A stretch of 64,000 bases of DNA from assembly GCF_900110135.1 (NCBI RefSeq), contig NZ_FOCO01000001.1, positions 124,001-188,000 of the forward strand. Reading direction: 5' to 3'. The notes under the pieces were generated by a model, which saw only the letters and a list, made by a program, of their open reading frames with translations, made no database searches and had not been told where the DNA came from. This DNA comes from Pseudorhodobacter antarcticus. GTDB taxonomy: Bacteria; Pseudomonadota; Alphaproteobacteria; Rhodobacterales; Rhodobacteraceae. A program made the position numbers and the translations under genes. Shown one piece after another: positions 27,365 through 35,079 of this stretch. Position 1 is the stretch's first letter. Every line of letters starts with the position of its first letter.

Positions 27365-28438
27365 CTAGCCGCCGTATTGGTTCTTGTCGTGTTTTTCCAC
27401 GATTGCCGCGAAACGCCGGGCAAAGCGTTCATCCGCCTTGGCCTTTTGTTCCAAGATTTTGCGCGCAAACACCATGTGATCTTCGTGCGCTTCCATCATG
27501 TCGGCCATGCGCTGGTTGGTGGCGGTGCCAATGGCGGCCATTGCCGCTTGCGCCTCTTGGTCGGTTTTCACGCCGATTTCGTTGATGCGGTGCGCCACAT
27601 CTTGCTGCTGCGCGGTTTTCAAGCTGGACGACAGCGCATCATACAAAACCACTCGCTGTTTGGTGTCGGTTTGCAGCTTGTTGATCAACACCATCTGGGT
27701 GGCCGCTTGGTTTTGCAAGCTGTCCATCCATGTTTTGCCCTTTTCAATATAGCGTTCCAGCGTTTGCGATTTCGCCAAATCCACCTGTTCTTGCTGCACC
27801 AGCGCGTTGTAGCGGGTGTTGAGCTGCGCCAGATCGCTTTCCAACTTGGTGCGTTTGGCGGCATCTTGTTCCACGCTGATTTTGTTTTCCAGATCAATAA
27901 TCGCGGGGTCCATGCCGGTAATTTCCGCGCGCACACCTTCAAGGCTGCCCACCGTCGCCTCGCGTTCGTCCAAGGTGGCGGTCAAATTGCCCTCAACACT
28001 GGATTTTTGCGTGTTCAGCATGTCCAACTGCCCCTGCAGCAGTTTTACAATAATGTCGGATTTGCCAATCAAATCCTGCAGCTTGTCATCAATCGACGCG
28101 GTGCGCATGCGTTCTTGGCGCATCGAATCCGCGCGGGCGGAGGAGAAGAAACCAATCACGCTTTCCATGCCCGTTTTGCCGCGCATTTCATCAAAATCGC
28201 GGGAAAACCCAGCGGTCACATCATCCAAACCCATAATCAAGTCAGCGATGTTGGCGTTCATCAAATCGGTATGCGCATGCACATCATCCAGCGTGGCGTT
28301 TTCCACATCAATCGCCGCCTCACCCGCCGCCAATTTGGCGCGGGCGGTTTCGATTTTGCTGGTGATGGCTGTAATTTGCACCTGCGCCTTGGCCACCTGA
28401 TCTTGGCTTTCGCGAATTTTGCTGTCGAAATCTGCCAT
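27365..28438 (-). CDS. coiled-coil protein, first gene of the AAA operon (possibly DUF6384)
   Basis: 357 residues, almost wholly predicted helical with long heptad-rich stretches (KIRESQDQVAKAQVQITAI; IIDLENKISVEQDAAKRT; LESDLAQLNTRYNALVQQEQ), a hydrophilic sequence and no membrane helix. Size and look recall PspA- or TelA-like coiled-coil proteins, but no diagnostic motif of either is present; a link to DUF6384 is from memory. ATG 28438 has GGAGG upstream, the strongest ribosome site of the operon, consistent with a high-copy structural component. It is divergent from the cupin gene. Confidence 0.8.
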   Translation of the reverse strand: MADFDSKIRESQDQVAKAQVQITAITSKIETARAKLAAGEAAIDVENATLDDVHAHTDLMNANIADLIMGLDDVTAGFSRDFDEMRGKTGMESVIGFFSSARADSMRQERMRTASIDDKLQDLIGKSDIIVKLLQGQLDMLNTQKSSVEGNLTATLDEREATVGSLEGVRAEITGMDPAIIDLENKISVEQDAAKRTKLESDLAQLNTRYNALVQQEQVDLAKSQTLERYIEKGKTWMDSLQNQAATQMVLINKLQTDTKQRVVLYDALSSSLKTAQQQDVAHRINEIGVKTDQEAQAAMAAIGTATNQRMADMMEAHEDHMVFARKILEQKAKADERFARRFAAIVEKHDKNQYGG

Positions 28439-28641
28439 GATGGCCTCCGATGTAAAGACTGATAACATATGGGCAAGGGGGACAAAATATTCCAGCCCCG
28501 TTGGGCAGTAAACTGCGGGATGGGGGCGACAATTGCAATTCCAACTTGCGGGCCGCGCCTATTTCACAGCGCGGGCGGTTTGCGCTTGACCAAAACAGGC
28601 GCATCGCGCTGTCATGCGGCAACCCAACCCAAAGGCATCCC

Positions 28642-28986
28642 ATGACCCACACCCTGCTGCCCCTGTCCCGCGACGGCATCACGCCAGAAATCGAACGCCC
28701 CAGCCCCGACAAACTGATCGCAGGCGACCCCGTGCATACCACCTGGAATATTGAGGATGCAGACGGCCTTTATTGCGGCATCTGGCAATCAACACCCGGC
28801 ACATGGCGCGTGTCCTATGCGGAATGGGAATATATCCGGATATTGGAAGGGGTGTCGGTGCTAACCGAAACCGGGGGTGCGCCCGTAACCTTGCGCGCGG
28901 GCGATGGGTACATCATCCGCCCCGGATTTGCAGGCACATGGCAAGTGGTCGAAACCACGGTCAAGGAATATGTCATCCGGCTGTAA
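28642..28986 (+). CDS. cupin-domain protein (cupin_3 / DUF861 type)
   Basis: 114 residues forming one small beta-barrel: GIWQSTPGTWRVSYAEWEY followed by ILEGVSVLTETGG and RAGDGYIIRPGFAGTWQV. This is the ureidoglycine-aminohydrolase-like cupin_3 group, often annotated as cupin domain-containing. Metal-ligand histidines of classic cupins are absent, with Glu/Tyr in their place, as usual for this group. It is monocistronic and converges with the L,D-transpeptidase gene. Confidence 0.8.
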   Translation: MTHTLLPLSRDGITPEIERPSPDKLIAGDPVHTTWNIEDADGLYCGIWQSTPGTWRVSYAEWEYIRILEGVSVLTETGGAPVTLRAGDGYIIRPGFAGTWQVVETTVKEYVIRL

Positions 28987-28998
28987 AGTTTGGGCATG

Positions 28999-29022
28999 AA
29001 AAAGGCGGCCACAAGGGCCGCC
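28999..29022 (-). terminator. intrinsic terminator of the L,D-transpeptidase gene
   Basis: On the minus strand GGCGGCC, a five-base loop and GGCCGCC (29004-29022) are followed by TTTTT. It lies 24 bases past the transpeptidase stop. Confidence 0.8.
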
Positions 29023-29045
29023 TGTTCCAGCACGACTGCCGCACC

Positions 29046-29858
29046 TTAGAGTGGCACGTTGCCTGCATCCATCGCCTGCACCGCGTCAAAATCGGGCAAC
29101 GGATCGGCGGCAATCGCGGCCTCGCTGTAAATCAAATCGGGGTCCACGCGCTGGGCGGGCACTTCCACCCCACGGTTGAAATTCTCCGGGTCCACGCGCA
29201 GGCTTTCCGCCTCGGACCGCACATGCACGCGGGTGCCGATGGGGACCATTTCAAACAGCGCGATCACATCATGGTTGAACATGCGGATACAGCCCGCGGA
29301 ACTGGAATTGCCAATGCTGTCCAGCGCGTTGGTGCCGTGGATGCGGTAATAAGTGTCGCGTCCGCCCCGGTACAAATACAGCGCCCGCGCGCCCAAGGGG
29401 CTGCGCAACCCCCCGCGAATACCGCGACGGAACGGGCCATAAATCTCTGGCTCGGTGCGCAGCATGTTGGCGGTTGGCGTCCAACCCGGCCATTTCTTTT
29501 TGACCTGAATCGTGCCGTTGCCCGCAAAACTGCGGCCCGCGCGGCCTGCCCCGATGGGAAAGCGCACCGAATTGGACCCCTCGCGCACGAAATACAAAAA
29601 CTTGGCATAGGGGTCGACGTCGATCGTGCCCACAGGTTGTTCGCCCTGATAGGTGCCCACGATACGGCGGTTCACGCCTTGCAAAAACTCGGGCGGCACA
29701 CCCGGCAAGGTGTATCCGCTGTCAAACAGCGGGCCGTACCCCTCCACAAACCCGGCGTTCGGGTTGGCTGGCGCGGGCGGGCTGGCGCAGGCCCCCAACA
29801 GCGCCGTTCCGGCAACAGACAAAAAGGTGCGGCGGTTCAGTGGGGCCATAGCTAACAT
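29046..29858 (-). CDS. L,D-transpeptidase (YkuD domain)
   Basis: 270 residues. The N-terminus [17 protein letters not shown] combines a twin-arginine-like motif with a lipobox, so an exported lipoprotein is likely. The YkuD active site is RIHGTN...[13 protein letters not shown], with the catalytic Cys in AGCIRM and the His of IHGT. Such enzymes make 3-3 cross-links or attach proteins to peptidoglycan. ATG 29858 or 29849 are both possible; neither has an ideal ribosome site. Confidence 0.92.
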   Translation of the reverse strand: MLAMAPLNRRTFLSVAGTALLGACASPPAPANPNAGFVEGYGPLFDSGYTLPGVPPEFLQGVNRRIVGTYQGEQPVGTIDVDPYAKFLYFVREGSNSVRFPIGAGRAGRSFAGNGTIQVKKKWPGWTPTANMLRTEPEIYGPFRRGIRGGLRSPLGARALYLYRGGRDTYYRIHGTNALDSIGNSSSAGCIRMFNHDVIALFEMVPIGTRVHVRSEAESLRVDPENFNRGVEVPAQRVDPDLIYSEAAIAADPLPDFDAVQAMDAGNVPL

Positions 29859-30043
29859 TCACTCTCATGCGGTGGGCGGTTTGGCGCAGAACCGCCACTT
29901 TCATGCGCCAAGGTCAAGGGCCTGCAGCAGCTTTCGGCATAAAACCACCCAATCGTGACCATTCAAGGCGATTTTAGCCCATTTTTCCTAAATTTTGACA
30001 GATGCGGCCCCGCGCCCCGCGCGCAAAGGCCGCCTGCACAGAA

Positions 30044-31273
30044 TCAGCCTCCGCCAACCACGTTGAACGCGGGCCCATAAGGATAGGCGGTGATATTGTC
30101 CGCCCCGCCTTCGGTGATCACCAAAATATCATGCTCGCGGTATCCACCCGCCCCCGGCACCCCTGCACCAATCGTCAACATCGGCTCCATCGAAATCACC
30201 ATGCCGGGCTCCAGCGCTGTGTCGATATCCTCGCGCAATTCCAGCCCCGCCTCGCGCCCATAAAAATGCGACAAAATCCCAAAGGAATGGCCATAGCCAA
30301 AGGTGCGGTATTGCAGCAAATCGCGCTCCGCCAAGAAATCATTGATCTGCGCAGTCACACCCGAACAGGTCGCACCGGGCACCAGCAAGCTCATGCCATA
30401 TTCATGCGCCGCCACATTGGCCTCCCATATTTTCAGGCTGGCATCATCAACAGACCCCAAAAACAGCGTGCGCTCCAACGCAGTGTAATAGCCTGAAATC
30501 ATGGGAAAACAGTTCAGCGACAAAATATCGCCCTGCTGCAACACGCGCCCCGTCACCGGGTTATGCGCCCCGTCCGTGTTCAACCCCGACTGGAACCAAA
30601 CCCAAGTGTCGCGGTATTCCGCATCTGGAAACCGCCGGGCAATTTCCAACTCCATCGCATCGCGCCCGGCCATCGCCACGTCAATTTCGCGCAACCGCTT
30701 GCCCTTGCCCGCAATCAAACAATCGCGAATGGCATGGCCGCCCACATCGGCCACCTGCGCGCCGTGGCGGATCAACGCAATCTCTGCGTCCGATTTCATC
30801 ATGCGCTGCGCCATCGTGCCGGGCGCAATGTCCATCCCGCGCACGGGCGCCAGAAAATGGTTCAGCTTTTCAGATTGCACCAGCGTCAAATGATCGCCTT
30901 CACAGCCCACAGCCTTGCCATTGCCCACAACCCCCGCGACCACACGCCAGAAATTGTCGCGCTGCCAATCGGTATAGGTGATGTTGTCGCCAATCGACCG
31001 CCGCCACGGCTGCCCCGCATCAATGCCCGCACTGACCGTCACACATTGGTTGGCCGTCACCACACAAGCGTATGGCCGCCCGAACGAACAATAAAGAAAA
31101 CCCGAATAATAGGCGACATTGTGCATGGATGTCAGCACAACGGCGTCCAGCCCGTGCAATTCCATCAAATCGCGCAGGCCTTCCAGCCGCGCTTCATATT
31201 CAGCATCCTCAAAGGGCAAAGCGTCTTTGGTGCCATTGTGAAAACGATAATTCTCCGGGCGCAAAAGCGTCAT
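30044..31273 (-). CDS. creatinase (creatine amidinohydrolase), M24-fold
   Basis: 409 residues, close to the 403 of Pseudomonas putida creatinase, which hydrolyses creatine to sarcosine and urea. Long stretches match that enzyme from memory: FLYCSFGRPYA, QPWRRSIGDNITYTDWQRDN, WFQSGLNTDGAHNPVTGR (with the catalytic His), LSLNCFPMISGYYTALERT, RTFGYGHSFGILSHFYGR and EPGMVISMEPM. The metal ligands of true M24 aminopeptidases are not kept, as expected for creatinase. No creatininase or sarcosine oxidase gene is nearby. Confidence 0.85.
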   Translation of the reverse strand: MTLLRPENYRFHNGTKDALPFEDAEYEARLEGLRDLMELHGLDAVVLTSMHNVAYYSGFLYCSFGRPYACVVTANQCVTVSAGIDAGQPWRRSIGDNITYTDWQRDNFWRVVAGVVGNGKAVGCEGDHLTLVQSEKLNHFLAPVRGMDIAPGTMAQRMMKSDAEIALIRHGAQVADVGGHAIRDCLIAGKGKRLREIDVAMAGRDAMELEIARRFPDAEYRDTWVWFQSGLNTDGAHNPVTGRVLQQGDILSLNCFPMISGYYTALERTLFLGSVDDASLKIWEANVAAHEYGMSLLVPGATCSGVTAQINDFLAERDLLQYRTFGYGHSFGILSHFYGREAGLELREDIDTALEPGMVISMEPMLTIGAGVPGAGGYREHDILVITEGGADNITAYPYGPAFNVVGGG

Positions 31274-31432
31274 GGTCAGACCTCAAATAAAGGGGGCGGC
31301 AGATTGCACAGCGCCCCGAAAGGCCCCGGCGTACAGGACGAAATCAAAGGGCCCATCACATCGCCCTGCACCGACGCCATCGCTGCTGCTACCATGTTGC
31401 CCGCATTGCATCCTTTGCGCAAGCCCGGCCCA

Positions 31433-31456
31433 TTCGGCTTGGTCCAAATACCTAAC
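31433..31456 (-). repeat. 24-nt intergenic motif, copy 2
   Basis: On the minus strand: GTTAGGTATTT, GGA, CCAAGCCGAA. It lies in the 224-base gap after the NlpC/P60 gene and before the creatinase gene. Confidence 0.7.
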
Positions 31457-31497
31457 ACCGCTGGCCCCGCGAACAGCGGCAAAGCAGGGAAAAAGGG

Positions 31498-32322
31498 CTA
31501 CCCCACCCTGCGCCGCGCGGTTATGGCCCCCCCGCCCGATGCGATGATACGCGCAATCGCCACAGCCATAGGTTCCACCACCACCGCCATAAACGCACCC
31601 GTGGCGTGGATCATCAAATCAATGTCCACCACCATCGCGACATGGTCTTTCCAAAACAGCAAATCCCCGCGCAGCATTGGCGCACCGTCTGGCACCTCTG
31701 CGCCCAGCGCTTGCTGCATATCGCTATCCCCGGGGCAGGTCCGCCCACAGGCATGCAGCGACAGTTGCACCAACCCCGAACAATCCACCCCGGCGTGGCC
31801 ATTGCCGCCCCACAAATACGGCGTGCCCACAAACAGCGCCGCCACCTCCACCGGGTCGTGGAACCATTGCCCGATGGGGCGCAGATGCCCGGCAGGCACA
31901 AACCCATGCGGGGTTTCGGCGAAATTCCCGGTTTGGCCTACCACGCACAACCGCGCGCCAAAAGAAATGCTCATGGATTGCGGGGCCTGCGCGCGCGGCT
32001 CGCTGTACAAATGGCTGGCGCGGGCGGCCAGCCAATGCGTGGGCCGCGTCGGTTCGGACAATGCGGCCTCCGGCACATAGCCGCAATATCCGTCCTTGGT
32101 GGCGCGGCCAAAGGCCATACCGTCCAACAGCTCAATCACCTCAAACCTGTCACCCAGGTTTAATTGTCGGTCGCGCGGCCCATCTTGTGCGCGCAGTAAA
32201 TCCACCAGCGGCACCGCCACCTCATAAGGCGCGGCATCGGCGTATGCGGGCGCATTAACCGTGCCTTGCAAGGCGATGTGCGCCACACGGTCGTTGGCCA
32301 GCGTCAAACGGCGGTCCGTCAT
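31498..32322 (-). CDS. NlpC/P60 (C40) cell-wall peptidase with SH3b repeats
   Basis: 274 residues. The C-terminal NlpC/P60 domain shows YLWGGNGHAGVDCSGLVQLS with the catalytic Cys, then GDLLFWKDHVAMVVD with the catalytic His, and MIHATGAF. The N-terminal half holds SH3b-like segments (LNLGDRFEVIELLDGMAFGR; ISFGARLCVVGQTGNF). The layout matches the YkfC group of gamma-D-glutamyl-diaminopimelate peptidases used in murein-peptide recycling; no signal peptide is visible. The start overlaps the M17 aminopeptidase stop (ATGA), so the two probably work in sequence on cell-wall peptides. Confidence 0.9.
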   Translation of the reverse strand: MTDRRLTLANDRVAHIALQGTVNAPAYADAAPYEVAVPLVDLLRAQDGPRDRQLNLGDRFEVIELLDGMAFGRATKDGYCGYVPEAALSEPTRPTHWLAARASHLYSEPRAQAPQSMSISFGARLCVVGQTGNFAETPHGFVPAGHLRPIGQWFHDPVEVAALFVGTPYLWGGNGHAGVDCSGLVQLSLHACGRTCPGDSDMQQALGAEVPDGAPMLRGDLLFWKDHVAMVVDIDLMIHATGAFMAVVVEPMAVAIARIIASGGGAITARRRVG

Positions 32323-33704
32323 AGCGTGGCCCCCAACATCGCAGGCAGCGCATACAAAATCGCCCGCGCACCTTGGCCCGCCCCGCCTTGCGGTCTTGCC
32401 GGGGCCGCAGTCGGCTGATGGCCGTAAATATCAAAATGCACATAGTTTGGCGTGTCCACGAACCGCCGCAAAAACAGGGCCGCCGTGCTGGCCCCCGCAA
32501 AGCCGCCCGCTGGTGCGTTGTCCAAATCGGCAATCCCCGGTTCAATCATCGCCTCATACCCCGGCCACAAGGGCAGTCGCCACACCGGGTCCGCCGATTG
32601 CGCGCCGCCATTGGTCAGTGCCACCGCAAACCCATCATCATCGGTGAAAAACGGGGCCAAATCCGGCCCCACCGCCACCCGCGCCGCCCCGGTTAAGGTC
32701 GCCATGGAAATCACCAAATCCGGCTTGCCTTCACACGCATAGGCCAGCGCATCCGCCAACACCAACCGCCCCTCGGCATCGGTATTATTCACCTCCACCG
32801 TCAATCCCTTGCGCGATGTTAAAATATCCTTGGGCCGCATCGCCGCCCCCGAAATCGCGTTTTCCACCGCAGGCACCAACACCCGCAACCGCAACCGCAG
32901 GCCCAGCGCCATGATCATATGCGCCAGCCCCAGCACCGTCGCCGCCCCCCCCATATCCTTTTTCATCAACACCATTCCCGACGATGGTTTGATGTCCAGC
33001 CCGCCCGTGTCAAAGCAAACGCCCTTGCCCACCAACACCAAAAGCGGCCCCGCATCCCCCCATTGCATATCCAACAGCCGTGGCGCGCGGGTCGATGCAC
33101 GCCCCACCGCATGAATCATCGGGAAATTCTGCGCCAGCAAATCATCGCCCACAATGACACTGGCCGTGGCCCCGTGGCGGGTGGCAAGCGCGCAAAACGC
33201 CGCCTCCATCTCCGCTGGTCCCATATCGCTGGCGGGCGTGTTGATCAGATCGCGGGTTAGCACCTCCGCCTGCGCCATCGCAATCACCCGCGCGCCGTCC
33301 ACACCAACGGGCAGCGCCAACCGCGCCACGTCACGCGCCACAGGCTTGTACCGATCAAACCTATACTGCGCCAAAAACCAGCCCAAGGCTGCCTCCTCCA
33401 GCGCGGCACCCTCCAACCCGCCCACAAAATGCCAATCCCCAGCAGGCACCGCCAGCGCCACACCCGCCATCCCAAACTGCCGCCGCGCCCGTGCGCTGCC
33501 CGTGCCATTGCCCACAACCGCCGCCACAACCGCGCCGCCTGCATCCGGCAACAACACCACCGCGCCCAATCCCGCCTTAAACCCAACGGCCAACAGCCAC
33601 GCCGCCTGCATGGGGGGCAGGCCCGCAAGGAACGCGGCCAAACCCGCTTCGTCCACCATATAAATCGGGCGCGTTACGGCATCATCGGGCGCAAATTCGG
33701 GCAT
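32319..33704 (-). CDS. M17-family leucyl aminopeptidase
   Basis: 461 residues. The M17 signature NNTDAEGRLVLADALAY supplies two metal ligands; VGKGVCFDTGGLDIKPSSGM has the Lys and Asp, and MKKDMGGAATVLG the second Lys-Asp pair. These are dinuclear zinc aminopeptidases. ATG 33704 (MPEFAPDDAV) has GGAG six bases upstream and is preferred to ATG 33716. Translational coupling to the NlpC/P60 gene suggests a role in trimming murein-derived peptides. Confidence 0.9.
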   Translation of the reverse strand: MPEFAPDDAVTRPIYMVDEAGLAAFLAGLPPMQAAWLLAVGFKAGLGAVVLLPDAGGAVVAAVVGNGTGSARARRQFGMAGVALAVPAGDWHFVGGLEGAALEEAALGWFLAQYRFDRYKPVARDVARLALPVGVDGARVIAMAQAEVLTRDLINTPASDMGPAEMEAAFCALATRHGATASVIVGDDLLAQNFPMIHAVGRASTRAPRLLDMQWGDAGPLLVLVGKGVCFDTGGLDIKPSSGMVLMKKDMGGAATVLGLAHMIMALGLRLRLRVLVPAVENAISGAAMRPKDILTSRKGLTVEVNNTDAEGRLVLADALAYACEGKPDLVISMATLTGAARVAVGPDLAPFFTDDDGFAVALTNGGAQSADPVWRLPLWPGYEAMIEPGIADLDNAPAGGFAGASTAALFLRRFVDTPNYVHFDIYGHQPTAAPARPQGGAGQGARAILYALPAMLGATL

Positions 33705-33795
33705 ATAAAACTCCATCAAACCAACTTAACTGGAATCCTAAACGCTTTCCCCCCCCCACTTCATCCCCAAAATCACGCGCCGCGAAAATAACCCG

Positions 33796-34179
33796 CTACA
33801 CCTGCTGGTCCAACGCCCCCTTTTCGGTCGCCAGCGACGTTTCCGCCACCCGGATCAACCGCGCCCAAACCGCGCCAAAAGCCACCATATCGCCACCCTC
33901 CAAACAGGCCCGCACATCCGCCGCGACAACGCCCAAACTGACCAAACCCAACTGCTGCGCCATCCGTTCCAACCGCCGCAACTGCCGCGCCAAATCCAGC
34001 AAATCGCGCCCCCGCACCTGCACGGCCAGCCCCTGCATGGTCACCGCCAATTCGGCCAGCGCGCGGTTCACCACCTCCTCCGCCGCCTTGGTGCCCATCG
34101 ACCGATAAATCAGCGCAATCGGCTCCGCATCCTGCTTAATCCTATCCTTCGGTCGAAATTCCATCACAATCGCAGCCAT
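33796..34179 (-). CDS. conserved hypothetical helical protein
   Basis: A 127-residue protein, all helical by composition, with KAAEEVVNRALAELAVTMQGL and LLDLARQLRRLERMAQQLGL. The size and amphipathic helices loosely recall histidine-phosphotransfer domains, but no phospho-acceptor His in context (HxxKG) is present. ATG 34179 has GAGGG at the proper distance; ATG 34197 and 34164 are alternatives. It lies 91 bases upstream of the M17 gene on the same strand. Confidence 0.65.
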   Translation of the reverse strand: MAAIVMEFRPKDRIKQDAEPIALIYRSMGTKAAEEVVNRALAELAVTMQGLAVQVRGRDLLDLARQLRRLERMAQQLGLVSLGVVAADVRACLEGGDMVAFGAVWARLIRVAETSLATEKGALDQQV

Positions 34180-34318
34180 CGCACCCTCACTTTCCATTCA
34201 CACCCGCCCCCACAATCGCCCAAGGTGTTGAACAAAAGGTTGCAGCACCCCCACAATCCCCCTCGAATTTTCTTAAATCCGCGCGTAAACCCCAATGACG
34301 CGTTACAGGAGGCCGCCG

Positions 34319-34966
34319 ATGGACCACGCAAAACCGCTGCCCAGCTACCTCATCCAACGCTATCACGGGTGGAAAGCGACCGCCTATGCCGACAACAAAG
34401 CGTGGTATCGCAGGCTGGCCGAATCCGGCCAACACCCCCGCGCCATGGTCATTTCGTGCTGCGACAGCCGCGTGCATGTCACCTCGATCTTCGGCGCGGA
34501 CGAAGGCGAATTTTTCATCCACCGCAACATCGCCAACCTCGTGCCGCCCTACACGCCCGATGGCAAAAACCACGGCACCTCCGCCGCCGTTGAATATGCG
34601 GTGACGGCGCTAAAGGTCGCGCATATCGTGGTGCTGGGCCATTCCAACTGCGGCGGCGTGCGCGGCTGCCATGACATGTGCGCCGGCCACGCCCCCGAAC
34701 TGCTGGAAAGCAGCAGCTTTGTGGGCCGCTGGATGGACATTCTGCGCCCCGGCTATGAGCGTGTAAAACACATAGACGAGCCCCTACGCCCCCGCGCGCT
34801 GGAAAAAGAGGCGGTGGTGGTCAGCTTGGAAAACCTGATGACCTTCCCCTTTGTGCGCACCGCTGTCGAGGATGACCGCCTGACCCTGCACGGCCTCTGG
34901 ACCGATGTTGGCGAAGGGGGGCTGGAACAATACGACCCCGTAAAATCCACCTTCTCCCAAGTCTAA
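34319..34966 (+). CDS. beta-carbonic anhydrase
   Basis: 215 residues. The zinc site is complete: ISCCDSRV (Cys, Asp-Arg dyad) and LGHSNCGG (His, Cys), with FFIHRNIANLVPPY between. It interconverts CO2 and bicarbonate. ATG 34319 is preceded by AGGAGG; the eight codons upstream of it are not needed. The 113 bases after its stop hold two REP-like palindromes. Confidence 0.94.
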   Translation: MDHAKPLPSYLIQRYHGWKATAYADNKAWYRRLAESGQHPRAMVISCCDSRVHVTSIFGADEGEFFIHRNIANLVPPYTPDGKNHGTSAAVEYAVTALKVAHIVVLGHSNCGGVRGCHDMCAGHAPELLESSSFVGRWMDILRPGYERVKHIDEPLRPRALEKEAVVVSLENLMTFPFVRTAVEDDRLTLHGLWTDVGEGGLEQYDPVKSTFSQV

Positions 34967-34994
34967 CCCCACCCCGCCCACATTGCGCCCCCGC

Positions 34995-35056
34995 GTCGGG
35001 TGGGGGTCCACCCCGCCCCCGCACGCACCGCCCCGTAGGTCGGGGTTCACCCCGAC
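34995..35056 (+). repeat. two REP-like palindromes, type B
   Basis: The first (34995-35018) is built on GGGTGG-GGGT-CCACCC; the second (35035-35056) is GTAG followed by the hairpin GTCGGGG-TTCA-CCCCGAC. The GTAG head and position beside the LRR gene liken them to the type A repeats. Confidence 0.6.
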
Positions 35057-35079
35057 TCCAGCTCGCGAAAGGCCAGACG

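Noticed and set aside
27365-28438. Coiled-coil protein as a definite PspA or TelA homologue
   Set aside because: Overall helical look is similar, but no diagnostic motif could be found by eye, so the name is not given.
31276-31482. 68-codon minus-strand frame between the NlpC/P60 and creatinase genes
   Set aside because: It starts with TTG without a ribosome site, and part of it is simply the 24-nt intergenic motif read as codons.
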